Position numbers and translations under genes: made by a program | Origin: an uncultured Thermomicrobiales bacterium | Lineage (GTDB): Bacteria; Chloroflexota; Chloroflexia; Thermomicrobiales; UBA6265 | Direction: 5' to 3' | NCBI GenBank assembly: GCA_902806325.1 | Contig: CADCWE010000192.1 | Span: 1-54,974 of the forward strand | DNA length: 54,974 bases | Part shown: one piece after another, positions 42,284 to 51,250 of the stretch | Layout of the letters: each line of letters starts with the position of its first letter | Position numbering within the stretch: position 1 is the stretch's first letter | The notes under the pieces: generated by a model | What the model saw: the letters and a program-made list of their open reading frames with translations, nothing else | Databases searched by the model: none | Told to the model about the DNA's origin: nothing

Positions 42284-42292
42284 TGCTACCAT
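42284..42292 (+). promoter_or_regulatory. Extended -10 promoter of the lipoprotein-like gene
   Basis: TGC-TACCAT; the same form recurs before gcvPB. Confidence 0.35.
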
Positions 42293-42364
42293 GGCGGCGT
42301 CTCGGCTCCGCCCCGCTGGTTTGGCGACCAGGACGGAGCGAGATTCACGGGAGTTCGGGACGCG

Positions 42365-43063
42365 GTGGGTCGGCGGTGGAGATCAAGACGCGACGTTGCC
42401 CGGGCGCTCGCGGTGGTGTTGATCCTGTCGGTCGGGTTCACCGCCTGCGGCGGCGCGACGGAGACGCCGCCCGCGGAGCCGACCGGTTCCCCGACCACGG
42501 GGGGCGAGATCACGGGAGCGTTCCGGGGCACCCCCCAGCCCGATCGACGTTGCGACCGCGGCCGGTTGACGATCGGCGACCTGCCGGCGATGGACGCCCT
42601 CCGGCAAGATGCGTTGCAAGACGCAACCGAGCGCGCCCGGCAATGGCAGGAAGACGCCAAGCTGGTCGCACTCAAGGTCGAGTGCGCCGTGCTCGAGACC
42701 GACATCCGGTGGGCGGCGACGTACGCCTCGGTCGACGCCCAATCCTATTTCCGGGGCGATACCGGCGAAACCGAGCCGGCCGAGACGGATGTCGCGCTGT
42801 TGAGCACCCTTCCGGTCGAAGACGTGCGCTTTGCTGATCTGCACGCGTGGCTTCTCGACGCCGATCCCGCGTTTCGTGACGACTCCGAGCTGAGCCCCGT
42901 TTCCGGCGTCGCCATTCGCCTCAACACCGCCGCCAGTCCCTTTGGACCGCCGGACGCGCCGCGGGGTGCGGTCTACTTTCACGTCGGGGTGATTCAAGAC
43001 GGCATCACCCAGGATTTGTTCGTCAGCGCGTCGACCGGCACCGTCTACCGCTACGGGGCCTGA
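42365..43063 (+). CDS. Putative lipoprotein of unknown function
   Basis: 232 residues. The N-terminus GRRWRSRRDVARALAVVLIL is a basic-plus-hydrophobic signal ending LSVGFTACGGATETPPAEP. The Cys fits a lipobox, though Phe at -3 is not the best residue. A Pro/Thr linker follows, then a helical segment (DALRQDALQDATERARQWQE) and a beta-rich end (GAVYFHVGVIQDGITQDLFV). The GTG after GGGAG is chosen. No family recognised. Next on the same strand is otsB. Confidence 0.7.
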   Translation: MGRRWRSRRDVARALAVVLILSVGFTACGGATETPPAEPTGSPTTGGEITGAFRGTPQPDRRCDRGRLTIGDLPAMDALRQDALQDATERARQWQEDAKLVALKVECAVLETDIRWAATYASVDAQSYFRGDTGETEPAETDVALLSTLPVEDVRFADLHAWLLDADPAFRDDSELSPVSGVAIRLNTAASPFGPPDAPRGAVYFHVGVIQDGITQDLFVSASTGTVYRYGA

Positions 43064-43123
43064 TGGGCTCCGGACCGGAACGAGGGGTACTGGCCGCGCC
43101 GCTTCCGCGAAGGGCGACCACCG

Positions 43124-44047
43124 ATGAGCGAATCGGGTGACCGCACCGACGGCGAACCGTTGCCCGAGGTCGTGGCTCGGTGCGTCTCGGTCCTGCGCTC
43201 CGCGCCGGCGGGGCTGGTGACCGACATCGACGGCACGATCAGCGCAATCGCGCCGACGCCGGCCGAGGCGGTGGTCGAATCCGGGGCACGCGCGGCGTTA
43301 GCGCGCTTGGCGGGGCGGCTGGCCTACGTCGGCGTCATCAGCGGCCGGGCGGCGTTGGTCGGCGAGGCGATGGTCGGGGTGCCGGGGTTGACCTATGTTG
43401 GCAACCACGGAATGGAGCGTAGCCTGAACGGCGTGCTTTGGGAGCACCCGATGGCCGTCTCACAGGTCGACGCCATCCGCTCCGCGCTGCTCGGGATCGG
43501 CGAGGCCGCCGTCGCGGCGGGCCTCGACGACGGATTGGTGGTCGAGAACAAACGCTTGTCCGGCACCGTCCACTACCGCCTGGCGCCCGATCCGCTCGCC
43601 GCGCGCGGCCTGATCCGGGCCGCGGCCGAGCGGGAGGCGGCGGCGCGGGGGCTACGGGTAACCGAGGGCCGATTCATCGTCGAGCTGCGGCCAATGGTCC
43701 GGATCGACAAGGGAACCGCCATCGTCGATTTGGTTGCCGAGCGTGCTTTAAAGGGCATCGTGTTCTTGGGCGACGATCTGACCGACGTCGACGGTTTCGT
43801 CGCCGTGCGCGAGCTGCGCCAGCGCGGCGATGTCGCCGGTCTGCGGGTTGGGGTGATCGGGCCAGAGACCCCGGCAGCGGTCACTGCCGAGGTGGATGTC
43901 ACGATCGACGGCGTGGTGGCCTGCGCGCGGGTGTTGTCCGCGATCGCCGACGCGTTGGACCGCGCGAACGACGTCGCCAACCTTCGAGGGGCCAGCGCGC
44001 CCCCGCCGTCCTCCGCGAACCCAAACGCCGGGGCAACCGGCGGGTAA
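43124..44047 (+). CDS. otsB: Trehalose-phosphatase
   Basis: HAD-fold enzyme converting trehalose 6-phosphate to trehalose. LVTDIDGTISAIAPTPAEAV has the nucleophile Asp34 and Asp36; VGVISGRAA, YVGNHGMER and FLGDDLTDVDGFVAVRELR complete the HAD and TPP signatures. 307 residues, with a Pro/Ala-rich C-terminal tail. No otsA synthase is adjacent, so the substrate must be made elsewhere. ATG after AAGGGCGA. A T-less hairpin follows (GTTCCGG 44049-44055 / CCGGAAC 44061-44067). Confidence 0.93.
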   Translation: MSESGDRTDGEPLPEVVARCVSVLRSAPAGLVTDIDGTISAIAPTPAEAVVESGARAALARLAGRLAYVGVISGRAALVGEAMVGVPGLTYVGNHGMERSLNGVLWEHPMAVSQVDAIRSALLGIGEAAVAAGLDDGLVVENKRLSGTVHYRLAPDPLAARGLIRAAAEREAAARGLRVTEGRFIVELRPMVRIDKGTAIVDLVAERALKGIVFLGDDLTDVDGFVAVRELRQRGDVAGLRVGVIGPETPAAVTAEVDVTIDGVVACARVLSAIADALDRANDVANLRGASAPPPSSANPNAGATGG

Positions 44048-44214
44048 CGTTCCGGCATCACCGGAACCAACTTGGCGGTGGCCGGTCGCCTCGTGGTTTC
44101 CTGACCGCGGCAGTCCAGGGAGGCCGTCGGCCGGGCGGACGGGGCGCGTTGTTGCTCGTCCCCGGCAGCGACCGCCGTGTCGTTCGGGATCGAGCTTGCT
44201 GCCGCGGTGTCGGC

Positions 44215-44862
44215 CTATGTCCTCGCCCCTCGGCTGGTCGTCTCCGCCCGCAGGGCTAGTTCTAACCGGCGCTGTTGGGCTGTCAAGGTCAAATCGCCCC
44301 TAGTGCGTTCGAGCACCGCCCGGAGTTGGTCGGTGGTGCGGCGGAGTCCACCCGTGATGGCGTCTGGGACGTCGATCGTGACGAGCGCGTCGTAGATCTC
44401 GTCCATTGTCGCCAGCAGAACGGCCGCCCGGTCGTGCTCAGCGTTGCGCAGGAGGTCGAGCACGTCTCGCCGCAGTTCGCTTGCGGCCTCGGCCATGCCA
44501 TTGAGGTAGGCGCCGTCCTCGACGCCGAGACCGGCCGCGTCGGGAATCGGGTCGCCGTTGATGACGGCGTAGGTGATGCTGGCCTCGGCGTATTCCTTGA
44601 GCGCGTCTTGGACGTAGCCGGCCCACCAGAGCGCCGGCGTTTCGGCCAGGTCCTCCGTCAGCTCGCGGACCAGGGTTCCCGCCTGCCCGATGAGGACCTG
44701 GGCGTCGGCTCGGTCACCGCGATGGGCGGCCCGGATCGCGTTTGCCGAGAGACGGACAACCTGTCGTCCGACGACGAGCGCCCGGTCCCGGCGCACGCTC
44801 AATGCGTCGAACCGGTGGCCGATCTCGGCGACGATGGCGGCGATCTCTGGATGGTTGGTCAC
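44215..44862 (-). CDS. Translin family protein
   Basis: All-helical protein of 215 residues with the translin layout: VVGRQVVRLSANAIRAAHRG, then WWAGYVQDALKEYAEASITY, then YLNGMAEAASELRRDVLDLL and YDALVTIDVPDAITGGLRRT, ending in LERTRGDLTLTAQQRRLELA. Eukaryotic translin binds single-stranded RNA/DNA and, with TRAX, cleaves small RNAs; archaeal and some bacterial relatives are known. TRAX-type Glu/Asp catalytic residues cannot be confirmed by eye. GTG start with AAGGA seven bases upstream. Divergent from the leuS leader. Confidence 0.7.
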   Translation of the reverse strand: MTNHPEIAAIVAEIGHRFDALSVRRDRALVVGRQVVRLSANAIRAAHRGDRADAQVLIGQAGTLVRELTEDLAETPALWWAGYVQDALKEYAEASITYAVINGDPIPDAAGLGVEDGAYLNGMAEAASELRRDVLDLLRNAEHDRAAVLLATMDEIYDALVTIDVPDAITGGLRRTTDQLRAVLERTRGDLTLTAQQRRLELALRAETTSRGART

Positions 44863-44915
44863 GGCGGTGTCCTTGGAAGGCGGCCGGTGGCCGGCGGTCG
44901 TCGGCGTGCCGTCGC

Positions 44916-44924
44916 AGCCTAGCA
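44916..44924 (-). promoter_or_regulatory. Extended -10 promoter of the translin-like gene
   Basis: On the minus strand TGC-TAGGCT, about 50 bases before the GTG start. Confidence 0.4.
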
Positions 44925-44967
44925 CGGGGGGTCCGGTGAGGGCGGCGGTGCGCGGTTCGGATCGCGA

Positions 44968-44997
44968 TTGACACCGCCGCCGGGGCGCTGATAGACT
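44968..44997 (+). promoter_or_regulatory. Promoter of the leuS leader
   Basis: TTGACA (44968-44973), 18-base spacer, TAGACT (44992-44997). It starts the transcript that carries the T-box, the embedded tRNA and leuS. No comparable promoter lies directly before the tRNA. Confidence 0.7.
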
Positions 44998-45279
44998 TGC
45001 GACTGCCGAGAGGGGTTTGGTCTGCTGCGAGGTGGCCTTCCCGGTTCGGTGGCGCAACGGTCCTGTGGCTGGCTGCGTGGGCGACGAACGGGAGTAGTAG
45101 ATCCCGCCATCAGCGAGCCGCCGGTCGGTGCGAGGCGGTACGAGGGATCGAACTCGCCCGGGAGCCGCGGCGGTGACGCGCGAGTGCGCCAGCCGTCGCC
45201 GGATTACCCCCGTTAACGGGTCGACGAGCGGTTCGGTTCCGTGCCGGAGCGGTCGCCAACGCAAGACGCGGAATCCTGG

Positions 45280-45352
45280 GGGGCTGTAGCTCAGCTGGGA
45301 GAGCGCAACACTGGCAGTGTTGAAGTCAGGGGTTCGAGTCCCCTCAGCTCCA
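45280..45352 (+). tRNA. tRNA-Ala (anticodon GGC) inside the leuS T-box leader
   Basis: Full cloverleaf: acceptor GGGGCTG/CAGCTCC with the G3-U70 wobble pair that identifies tRNA-Ala, D stem GCTC/GAGC, anticodon stem CAACA/TGTTG with loop CTGGCAG (anticodon GGC), T stem AGGGG/CCCCT around TTCGAGT, discriminator A. The next bases are CCC, so CCA is not fully encoded. No mismatch in any stem, so it should be functional. It has no promoter of its own that I can see and must be cut from the leuS leader transcript. Confidence 0.95.
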
Positions 45353-45420
45353 CCCCCTCCGCGCCAAAGGCGACGATCGGCAACACCGAACAACCAGGGT
45401 GGTACCGCGGAAGCGCCCGA

Positions 45421-45462
45421 GACGGCCTTTCGTCCCTGACCGGGACGAAGGGCCGTCTTTTT
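45421..45462 (+). terminator. T-box terminator before leuS
   Basis: 16-bp stem with one G-U pair, loop TGACC, followed by TTTTT. It competes with the T-box antiterminator just upstream. Confidence 0.9.
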
Positions 45463-45510
45463 CGTGCCTTAACCAATGGCCGCAGCCGCGGAGAACGGGT
45501 GGAGGATTCC

Positions 45511-48024
45511 ATGGTCGATCAAGCGTTGGACGCGGCGACCGCCGGCTCTTCGACCAGCGAGCGCGCAGGGCGCTACGACGCCGCGGCGATCGAGGCGGCT
45601 TGGCGGGAGCGCTGGGAAGCCGACGACCTCTACCGCACCGCCGACGACTCGGACCGTCCAAATTGGTACTCCCTGACGATGTACCCGTACCCGTCCGGGA
45701 CGCTCCACGTCGGCCACTGGTACGCCTTCGCGGTGCCGGATGTCTACGCCCGAATGCGGCGGATGCGCGGCGACAACGTGCTCTTCCCGATGGGGTTCGA
45801 CGCCTTCGGATTGCCGGCCGAGAACGCGGCGATCCGGAACAACATCCACCCCGCCACCTGGACCTTCGACAACATCCCCCGCATGCGCCGGCAATACGAC
45901 CGGATGGGCGCGATGATCGACTGGTCGCGGGAGGTCGTGACCTGCACCCCGGAGTTCTATCGCTGGAACCAGTGGCTGTTCTTGCGGATGCTGGAGCGCG
46001 GTCTGGCCTATCGGGCCAAGGGCCAGGTTTGGTGGTGCCCGAACGACCAAACGGTCCTGGCCAACGAGCAGGTGATCGAGGACTCCATCTGCGAGCGGTG
46101 CGGCGCGGCCGTGTTCAAGCGTGACCTCGAACAGTGGTACTTCAAGATCACCGCCTACGCCGAAGAATTGCTGCGCGACGCCGGGGGACTGGACTGGCCC
46201 GAGCGCGTCAAGACCATGCAGCGGAACTGGATCGGCCGCTCCGAGGGCGCCCGGCTGCGGTTCGGACTCGATGGCGGCCAGACGTTGGAGGTGTTCACGA
46301 CCCGCCCGGACACGGTTTGGGGCGCCACCTTCATGGTGTTGGCGCCGGAGCATCCGTTGGTCGATGTTCTGACGACGCCCGAGCAGCGGGGCGCCGTCGA
46401 CGTCTACCGGGACCAGGCCCGGCGCTTGTCCGAGATCGAACGCCAGTCCACCGACGCGGCGCGGCCGAAGACGGGCGTGTTCACCGGCGGCTACGCGATT
46501 AACCCGGTCACCGACGAGCGGATCCCGGTCTGGATCGCAGACTACGTCCTGATGGGCTACGGCACCGGCGCGATCATGGCCGTCCCCGCCCACGACGAGC
46601 GCGACTTCCGATTCGCCCGCGCCTTCGACCTGCCGATCCGGGTCGTGATCCAACCCGACGGCGAGCCGGTTCTTGATCCGGCGACGATGGACGCGGCCTA
46701 CGTTGGGCCGGGACGGATGGTCAACTCCGGATCCTTCGCCGGCACGCCTGTGCCGGCGGACGTGGCCACGGTCATCGCCTGGCTGGAGTCGGCGGGGCGC
46801 GGCCAGCGGGAGGTGACCTACCGGCTGCGGGACTGGCTGATTTCGCGCCAGCGCTACTGGGGGACGCCGATCCCGATCGTCTACTGCGACGCCTGTGGGA
46901 TGGTGCCGGTTCCGGACGACGAACTGCCGGTCGAACTGCCCTTGGACGCCGCCTTCACCCCGACCGGGCAAAGCCCGCTGGTCAGCCACGAAGGGTTTTT
47001 GCGCGCCTCCTGCCCGCGATGTGGCGGCGATGCGCGGCGCGAAACCGACACCATGGACACGTTCGTCGACTCCTCGTGGTATTGGTTCCGCTACACCAGC
47101 CCGGGCGAGGATCGCTTGCCCTTCGACCCGGAGCGGGCGAAGAAATGGGCGCCGGTCGACCTCTACTGCGGCGGCATCGAGCACGCGATCCTGCACCTGC
47201 TCTACGCTCGCTTCTTCACCAAGGTCCTCCGCGATCTCGGCCTGACCGAACACGGCGAGCCGTTCCTGCGCCTGCGCAACCAGGGCATGATCCTCTCCGA
47301 AGAGGGGGTCAAGATGAGCAAGAGCCGCGGCACCCAGGTCGATCCCGACGCCCTCGTCGAGCGCCACGGCGCCGACGCGCTGCGCCTGCACCTGATGTAC
47401 CTGGGACCGTGGGACCAGGGCGGACCGTGGAACTCGACCGGCATCTCCGGGATGGAGCGGTTCATCCGTCGCGCCTTCCAGGTGGTGACCGAGGCGGAGG
47501 ACCACCCGGAGATTTTCGACGCCCCGGCCGCCGATCAGGATGCGATCCGGCGTCTGACGCACCGGACGATCGAGCGCGTGACCCGGGACCTGGACGACTT
47601 CGCCTTCAACACGATGGTCGCGGCGCTGATCGAGTTCGTCAACGAGTTGGTGAAGCGCAAGGACGAGCCGGTCGCCCGGTCCGCCGCCTGGCGCGAGGCC
47701 ATCGAGACCCTAACCTTGTTGATGGCACCGAGCACGCCGTACATCGCCGAGGAAATGTGGCAGCGGCTCGGCCGACCCTACTCGGTCCACCAGCAGGCGT
47801 GGCCGATCTTCGACCCGGCGTTGACGCGCGTCGCGACCGCCGAACTGGTGGTCCAGGTCAACGGCAAGGTGCGGGATCGGGTCCAAGCGGCGGTGGACCT
47901 CACGGAGGCGGATGCCCGGGCATTGGCCTTGGCCAGCGAGAAAGTCCGGGAGTCGTTGGTGGGGCGAGAACCGGTGAAGATCGTCTACGTGCCGGGGCGA
48001 TTAATCAACGTGGTGGTCAAGTAG
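45511..48024 (+). CDS. leuS: Leucyl-tRNA synthetase
   Basis: Charges tRNA-Leu. 837 residues, bacterial class Ia type. YPYPSGTLHVGHWYAFAVPD has the HIGH motif as HVGH at 66-69; VKMSKSRGTQ has KMSKS at 601-605. The CP1 editing domain is present (FTTRPDTVWGATFMVLAPEH and GYGTGAIMAVPAHDERD with the editing Asp). A zinc-type CEACG-like insert appears as YCDACG and CPRCGGD. The C-terminal domain ends VNGKVRDRVQ ... GRLINVVVK. ATG preceded by GGAGGATTCC. Expression depends on the T-box leader. Confidence 0.98.
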   Translation: MVDQALDAATAGSSTSERAGRYDAAAIEAAWRERWEADDLYRTADDSDRPNWYSLTMYPYPSGTLHVGHWYAFAVPDVYARMRRMRGDNVLFPMGFDAFGLPAENAAIRNNIHPATWTFDNIPRMRRQYDRMGAMIDWSREVVTCTPEFYRWNQWLFLRMLERGLAYRAKGQVWWCPNDQTVLANEQVIEDSICERCGAAVFKRDLEQWYFKITAYAEELLRDAGGLDWPERVKTMQRNWIGRSEGARLRFGLDGGQTLEVFTTRPDTVWGATFMVLAPEHPLVDVLTTPEQRGAVDVYRDQARRLSEIERQSTDAARPKTGVFTGGYAINPVTDERIPVWIADYVLMGYGTGAIMAVPAHDERDFRFARAFDLPIRVVIQPDGEPVLDPATMDAAYVGPGRMVNSGSFAGTPVPADVATVIAWLESAGRGQREVTYRLRDWLISRQRYWGTPIPIVYCDACGMVPVPDDELPVELPLDAAFTPTGQSPLVSHEGFLRASCPRCGGDARRETDTMDTFVDSSWYWFRYTSPGEDRLPFDPERAKKWAPVDLYCGGIEHAILHLLYARFFTKVLRDLGLTEHGEPFLRLRNQGMILSEEGVKMSKSRGTQVDPDALVERHGADALRLHLMYLGPWDQGGPWNSTGISGMERFIRRAFQVVTEAEDHPEIFDAPAADQDAIRRLTHRTIERVTRDLDDFAFNTMVAALIEFVNELVKRKDEPVARSAAWREAIETLTLLMAPSTPYIAEEMWQRLGRPYSVHQQAWPIFDPALTRVATAELVVQVNGKVRDRVQAAVDLTEADARALALASEKVRESLVGREPVKIVYVPGRLINVVVK

Positions 48025-48084
48025 GGCCGGGAGAGCGGATCACGCGAAAGCGGAGAGCCGTTTCCGAGGTGCAACGCTCCGGAC

Positions 48085-48122
48085 GCGAGCAAGGGCGGAC
48101 ACGGAGGTGCGCCCCTGCTCGC
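48085..48122 (+). other. Hairpin downstream of leuS
   Basis: GCGAGCAAGGGCG pairs with CGCCCCTGCTCGC with one mismatch over 13 positions. No T-run. It lies between converging leuS and gcvPB and may mark the end of either message. Confidence 0.4.
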
Positions 48123-48163
48123 GGCGACGTCGGTCCGAGGACACGCGCCGCGGACCAACCGCC

Positions 48164-49642
48164 CTAATCGGCCGCCGCCGCCTCCGGCGCCGGTTCGACC
48201 GGGCGCGTCCAACGCAGATTGAGGGTCCGGTTGGCGGCCACCTCGTCCAGGCGCTTGTATTCGGTGCGATGCGGCGCGCCGGTCACGACCTCCGGAGTCT
48301 GCTCCGCTTCGTCGGCGATCTGGCGGAGGGCGGCGATCAGGTAGTCGAGGGATTCCTTCGATTCGGTCTCGGTCGGCTCGATCATGATCGCTTCGGGGAC
48401 GATTAAGGGGAAGTAGGTCGTCGGCGGGTGGAGGCCGAAGTCGAGCAACCGCTTGGCGATGTCGAGGGTCCGGACGCCGTTGCGTTTCTGCCGGTTGCCG
48501 GAAAGCACGAACTCGTGCATGCAGGTCCGGTCGTAGGCGACATCGAAGCGGTCGCGGAGCGAGGCCAGCAAGTAGTTCGCGTTGAGGACGGCGTCCTCGC
48601 TGACGAGGCGAAGACCGGCCGCGCCGTGCATCCGGATGTAGCAATAGGCGCGGACGTGCATCCCGAAGTTGCCGTGGAAGGTGTGGAGTCGGCCCACGCT
48701 CCGCGCCGGTTGGAACCACTCGTATCGCGGCTCGTCGCCGTCGACCCGGCGGACGATTGGGCCGGGCAGGAATTCGGCCAAGTCGGCCCGGACGCCGACC
48801 GGGCCGGAGCCGGGACCGCCGCCGCCGTGCGGGGTGGAAAACGTCTTGTGCAGGTTGTAATGCATCACGTCGATGCCGAGGTCGCCCGGGCGGGCGATGC
48901 CCAGGATCGCGTTGAAGTTGGCGCCGTCGTTGTAGACCAGACCACCGGCCTCGTGAACGACCCGGACGACCTCCGCGATGTGTTCGTCCCACAGCCCGAG
49001 CGTGTTCGGGTTGGTGATCATCAAACCGGCGGTGTCCGGCCCGGCGTGGACGCGGATCTGCTCCAGGTCGACGTTGCCGCGGGCGTCCGACGGGATGGTG
49101 ACGACCTCGAAGCCGGCCATCACGGCGGTGGCGGGGTTCGTGCCGTGGGCGGAGTCGGGGACCAGAATCTTGGTCCGGCCGGTGTCGCCGCGGCTCCGGT
49201 GGTAAGCGCGCATGATCAAAACGCCGGTCAATTCGCCGTGGGCGCCGGCGGCGGGTTGCAGCGTCACCGCGGCAAAGCCGGAGATCTCGGCCAGCATCTC
49301 CTGGAGTTCAACCATCAGTTCCAACGCGCCCTGGACGGTGGCGGGGTCCTGGAGCGGGTGGATGCCCGCGAACCCGGGATAACGGGCGACGGCCTCGTTG
49401 ATCTTGGGGTTGTACTTCATCGTGCAGGAACCGAGCGGATAGGTGTTGATGTCGATGGCGTGGTTCTTCTGGCTGAGGCGAGTGTAATGCCGGATGACGT
49501 CGATCTCGCTCGCCTCCGGCCAGTCGAGACCGTCCCGAAGCAGCTCCTGGGGAAGCGGGGTCTCGGGCACGTCCGGCGCCGGGATGCGGACGGCGCGGCG
49601 ACCGGGTTTGCTCAGTTCGTGGATCAGAGGCTCGACGGCCAT
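48164..49642 (-). CDS. gcvPB: Glycine dehydrogenase (decarboxylating) subunit 2 (P-protein beta)
   Basis: PLP subunit of the glycine cleavage system. 492 residues, the split two-subunit form. [58 protein letters not shown] and [20 protein letters not shown], with Lys266 as the PLP lysine. ATG preceded by GGAAAGGCGCCCG. Subunit 1 (gcvPA), gcvT and gcvH, which usually precede it, are not in the window, so here it is transcribed alone from its own promoter. Confidence 0.95.
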   Translation of the reverse strand: MAVEPLIHELSKPGRRAVRIPAPDVPETPLPQELLRDGLDWPEASEIDVIRHYTRLSQKNHAIDINTYPLGSCTMKYNPKINEAVARYPGFAGIHPLQDPATVQGALELMVELQEMLAEISGFAAVTLQPAAGAHGELTGVLIMRAYHRSRGDTGRTKILVPDSAHGTNPATAVMAGFEVVTIPSDARGNVDLEQIRVHAGPDTAGLMITNPNTLGLWDEHIAEVVRVVHEAGGLVYNDGANFNAILGIARPGDLGIDVMHYNLHKTFSTPHGGGGPGSGPVGVRADLAEFLPGPIVRRVDGDEPRYEWFQPARSVGRLHTFHGNFGMHVRAYCYIRMHGAAGLRLVSEDAVLNANYLLASLRDRFDVAYDRTCMHEFVLSGNRQKRNGVRTLDIAKRLLDFGLHPPTTYFPLIVPEAIMIEPTETESKESLDYLIAALRQIADEAEQTPEVVTGAPHRTEYKRLDEVAANRTLNLRWTRPVEPAPEAAAAD

Positions 49643-49701
49643 CGGGCGCCTTTCCGGAGAATGACCGGTTCCAAACGGCGCCAAATTGGCGCTCGCGGGC
49701 G

Positions 49702-49730
49702 ATGGTAGCACGGGGTTCTGGTGCCAACAA
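49702..49730 (-). promoter_or_regulatory. Promoter of gcvPB
   Basis: On the minus strand TTGTTG (49730-49725), 17-base spacer ending TGC, TACCAT (49707-49702): -35 plus extended -10. Confidence 0.55.
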
Positions 49731-49816
49731 CGCGATCGCTACCCGCCCAACCGACTGCTCCGGGTCGAGTAGAATCGCCAGAAGACACCGGCGATCGCGG
49801 CCAAGAAGGAGCGAGC

Positions 49817-51118
49817 GTGAGGCCGAAAGCGGGCGGACCGTTCGAGTACGGCTGGGTTGTCGTCGGCACCATCGCCACGATCCTGATGGCGACGGCCGGT
49901 GCCCGGTTTCTCTACGGGGTCGTCCTCAAACCGGTCACCGAAGCCTACGGCTGGGAACGCGCGGCGCTGACCGGCGCCGTGGCACTGAACCAGGTCGTAC
50001 TCGCGCTCGTTCAACCCTTGATTGGGGTCCTCGCCGACCGGATCGGACCGAAGCGGGTCCTTATCGGAGGCACGGTGCTGATCGCGGCTGTGCTGGTTCC
50101 CCTTTCGTACGTTACCGCGCTCTGGCAGGTCTACGTCCTCTACGGGGTGATCGGCGCGGTCGGGTTCGCCGCCACGAGTCCGGTCAACATCTCGACGCTC
50201 GTCAACCGCTGGTTCACGCGCAACCGCGGCACGGCCCTCTCGATCGCCACCTCCGGCACCGCCCTCGGCCAGTTGGTCGTGGTCCCCGTCGCGACCTGGA
50301 CCCTGACCGTCACCGATTGGCAGACCACCTACCGGGCGCTGGCGCTGGTGCTGGTGGTGGTGATGGCGCCGCTGGGATTGCTGTTGCTGCGGGATGCCCC
50401 GGGCGGGCGGATCGGTGCGGCCGGTCATCGCGGGCGGGGATCGGGCGAGGCCGAGGCGGTGCGGCCGGCGGCGACCGTCGGCGTCGCGCTGCGGACCCCG
50501 GCGTTTTGGCTCCTCGCCTGGGGGTTCGTCGCCTGCGGCTTCACGATGGCCTTTGCCAACACCCATTTCATGGCCTTCGCCGACGACATGGGGATGCACG
50601 CGATGACCGCGGCCAACGTGGTTGCCGTCACCGCGGTGTTCAGCGTGATCGGCACCATCGGGCTCGGCCTGGTCGCCGACCGGCGGCGGCGATCCCCGGT
50701 CCTGGCGCTGACCTACGCCCTCCGCGGGATCGCGTTCCTGGTCCTGTTCGTGATGCCGGAGGGGCCGCTGGTCTTCGTCTACGCCGTCGTGCTCGGCGTC
50801 TCCTGGACCGCGACCACCCCGCTGACCGCCGCAATCGCCGCCGACCTTTACGGTCGCAAGAACTTCGGCGCCATATTCGGCACCATGTTCACGGCGATGA
50901 ACCTCGGTTTTGGGATTGGGGCCTTGCTCGACGGCGTGATCTACGACGCCTTCGGCGCGTACCGGGTGGCGCTGGTGGTCAACGGGCTGGTCGGCTTGTC
51001 GGCCGCGGCGGCGGTCTACTTCGTCCACGATCCGAGACCGGATGCGCGCCAGGAGCCGGGCGGGATCCGGGACGTGCCGGGCCATCTTGGGGTTCCGGCC
51101 TCCGCGGCGGGGGACTGA
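49817..51118 (+). CDS. Major facilitator superfamily transporter, OFA/monocarboxylate-like
   Basis: 433 residues, 12 predicted helices. YGWVVVGTIATILMATAGAR at the start, then FLYGVVLKPVTEAYGWERAA and GVLADRIGPKRVLIGG (the MFS loop 2-3 motif), then GFAATSPVNISTLVNRWFTR, resemble the oxalate/formate antiporter and monocarboxylate group. The second half begins GVALRTPAFWLLAWGFVACG. Substrate unknown, organic acids likely. GTG preceded by AAGGAGCGAGC. TAGAAT at 49770-49775 may be its -10. Confidence 0.88.
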   Translation: MRPKAGGPFEYGWVVVGTIATILMATAGARFLYGVVLKPVTEAYGWERAALTGAVALNQVVLALVQPLIGVLADRIGPKRVLIGGTVLIAAVLVPLSYVTALWQVYVLYGVIGAVGFAATSPVNISTLVNRWFTRNRGTALSIATSGTALGQLVVVPVATWTLTVTDWQTTYRALALVLVVVMAPLGLLLLRDAPGGRIGAAGHRGRGSGEAEAVRPAATVGVALRTPAFWLLAWGFVACGFTMAFANTHFMAFADDMGMHAMTAANVVAVTAVFSVIGTIGLGLVADRRRRSPVLALTYALRGIAFLVLFVMPEGPLVFVYAVVLGVSWTATTPLTAAIAADLYGRKNFGAIFGTMFTAMNLGFGIGALLDGVIYDAFGAYRVALVVNGLVGLSAAAAVYFVHDPRPDARQEPGGIRDVPGHLGVPASAAGD

Positions 51119-51137
51119 CGATCGGCGTCAATCCCCC

Positions 51138-51171
51138 GCCCCCTTCACCCCGGTGGCGAGGGGAAGGGGGG
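51138..51171. repeat. C-rich/G-rich inverted element between convergent transporters
   Basis: CCCCCTTCACCCC pairs with GGGGAAGGGGG around GGTGGCGA. The text CCCCCTTCACCCCGGTGGCG resembles intergenic CCCTCACCC-type elements found repeatedly in related genomes and the arms at 8826-8884. It can serve as a two-way terminator. Confidence 0.4.
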
Positions 51172-51250
51172 CTTTCCGGTGGCGCCCCGAATCAGTTACC
51201 CCATGGCCCCGCGATCACCGGTCCGGGGTCGGCGAGTTTGGGAGAGATGG

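Larger units (their letters stand above)
45067..45462 (+). promoter_or_regulatory. Leucine T-box riboswitch of leuS, interrupted by a tRNA gene
   Basis: Senses uncharged tRNA-Leu. Stem I is closed by GGCTGGC/GCCAGCC (45067-45073/45188-45194). The specifier loop lies between CGGG/CCCG (45089-45092/45157-45160) and GATCCC/GGGATC (45100-45105/45144-45149), with AGTA on the 5' side and GAACTC on the 3' side; the specifier codon CTC is Leu. The distal part has CAGCGAGCC and GGTCGGTGCGAGG. CCGTTAACGG at 45210-45219 is the usual Stem III. The T-box core AGGGTGGTACCGCGG is at 45396-45410, with TGGT to pair the ACCA end. The terminator GACGGCCTTTCGTCCC/GGGACGAAGGGCCGTC plus TTTTT ends at 45462. tRNA-Ala lies at 45280-45352, within this leader. 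Confidence 0.92.

Noticed and set aside
45469-47562. 697-codon open frame opposite leuS
   Set aside because: Shadow of leuS codon bias; no domain, no ribosome site.
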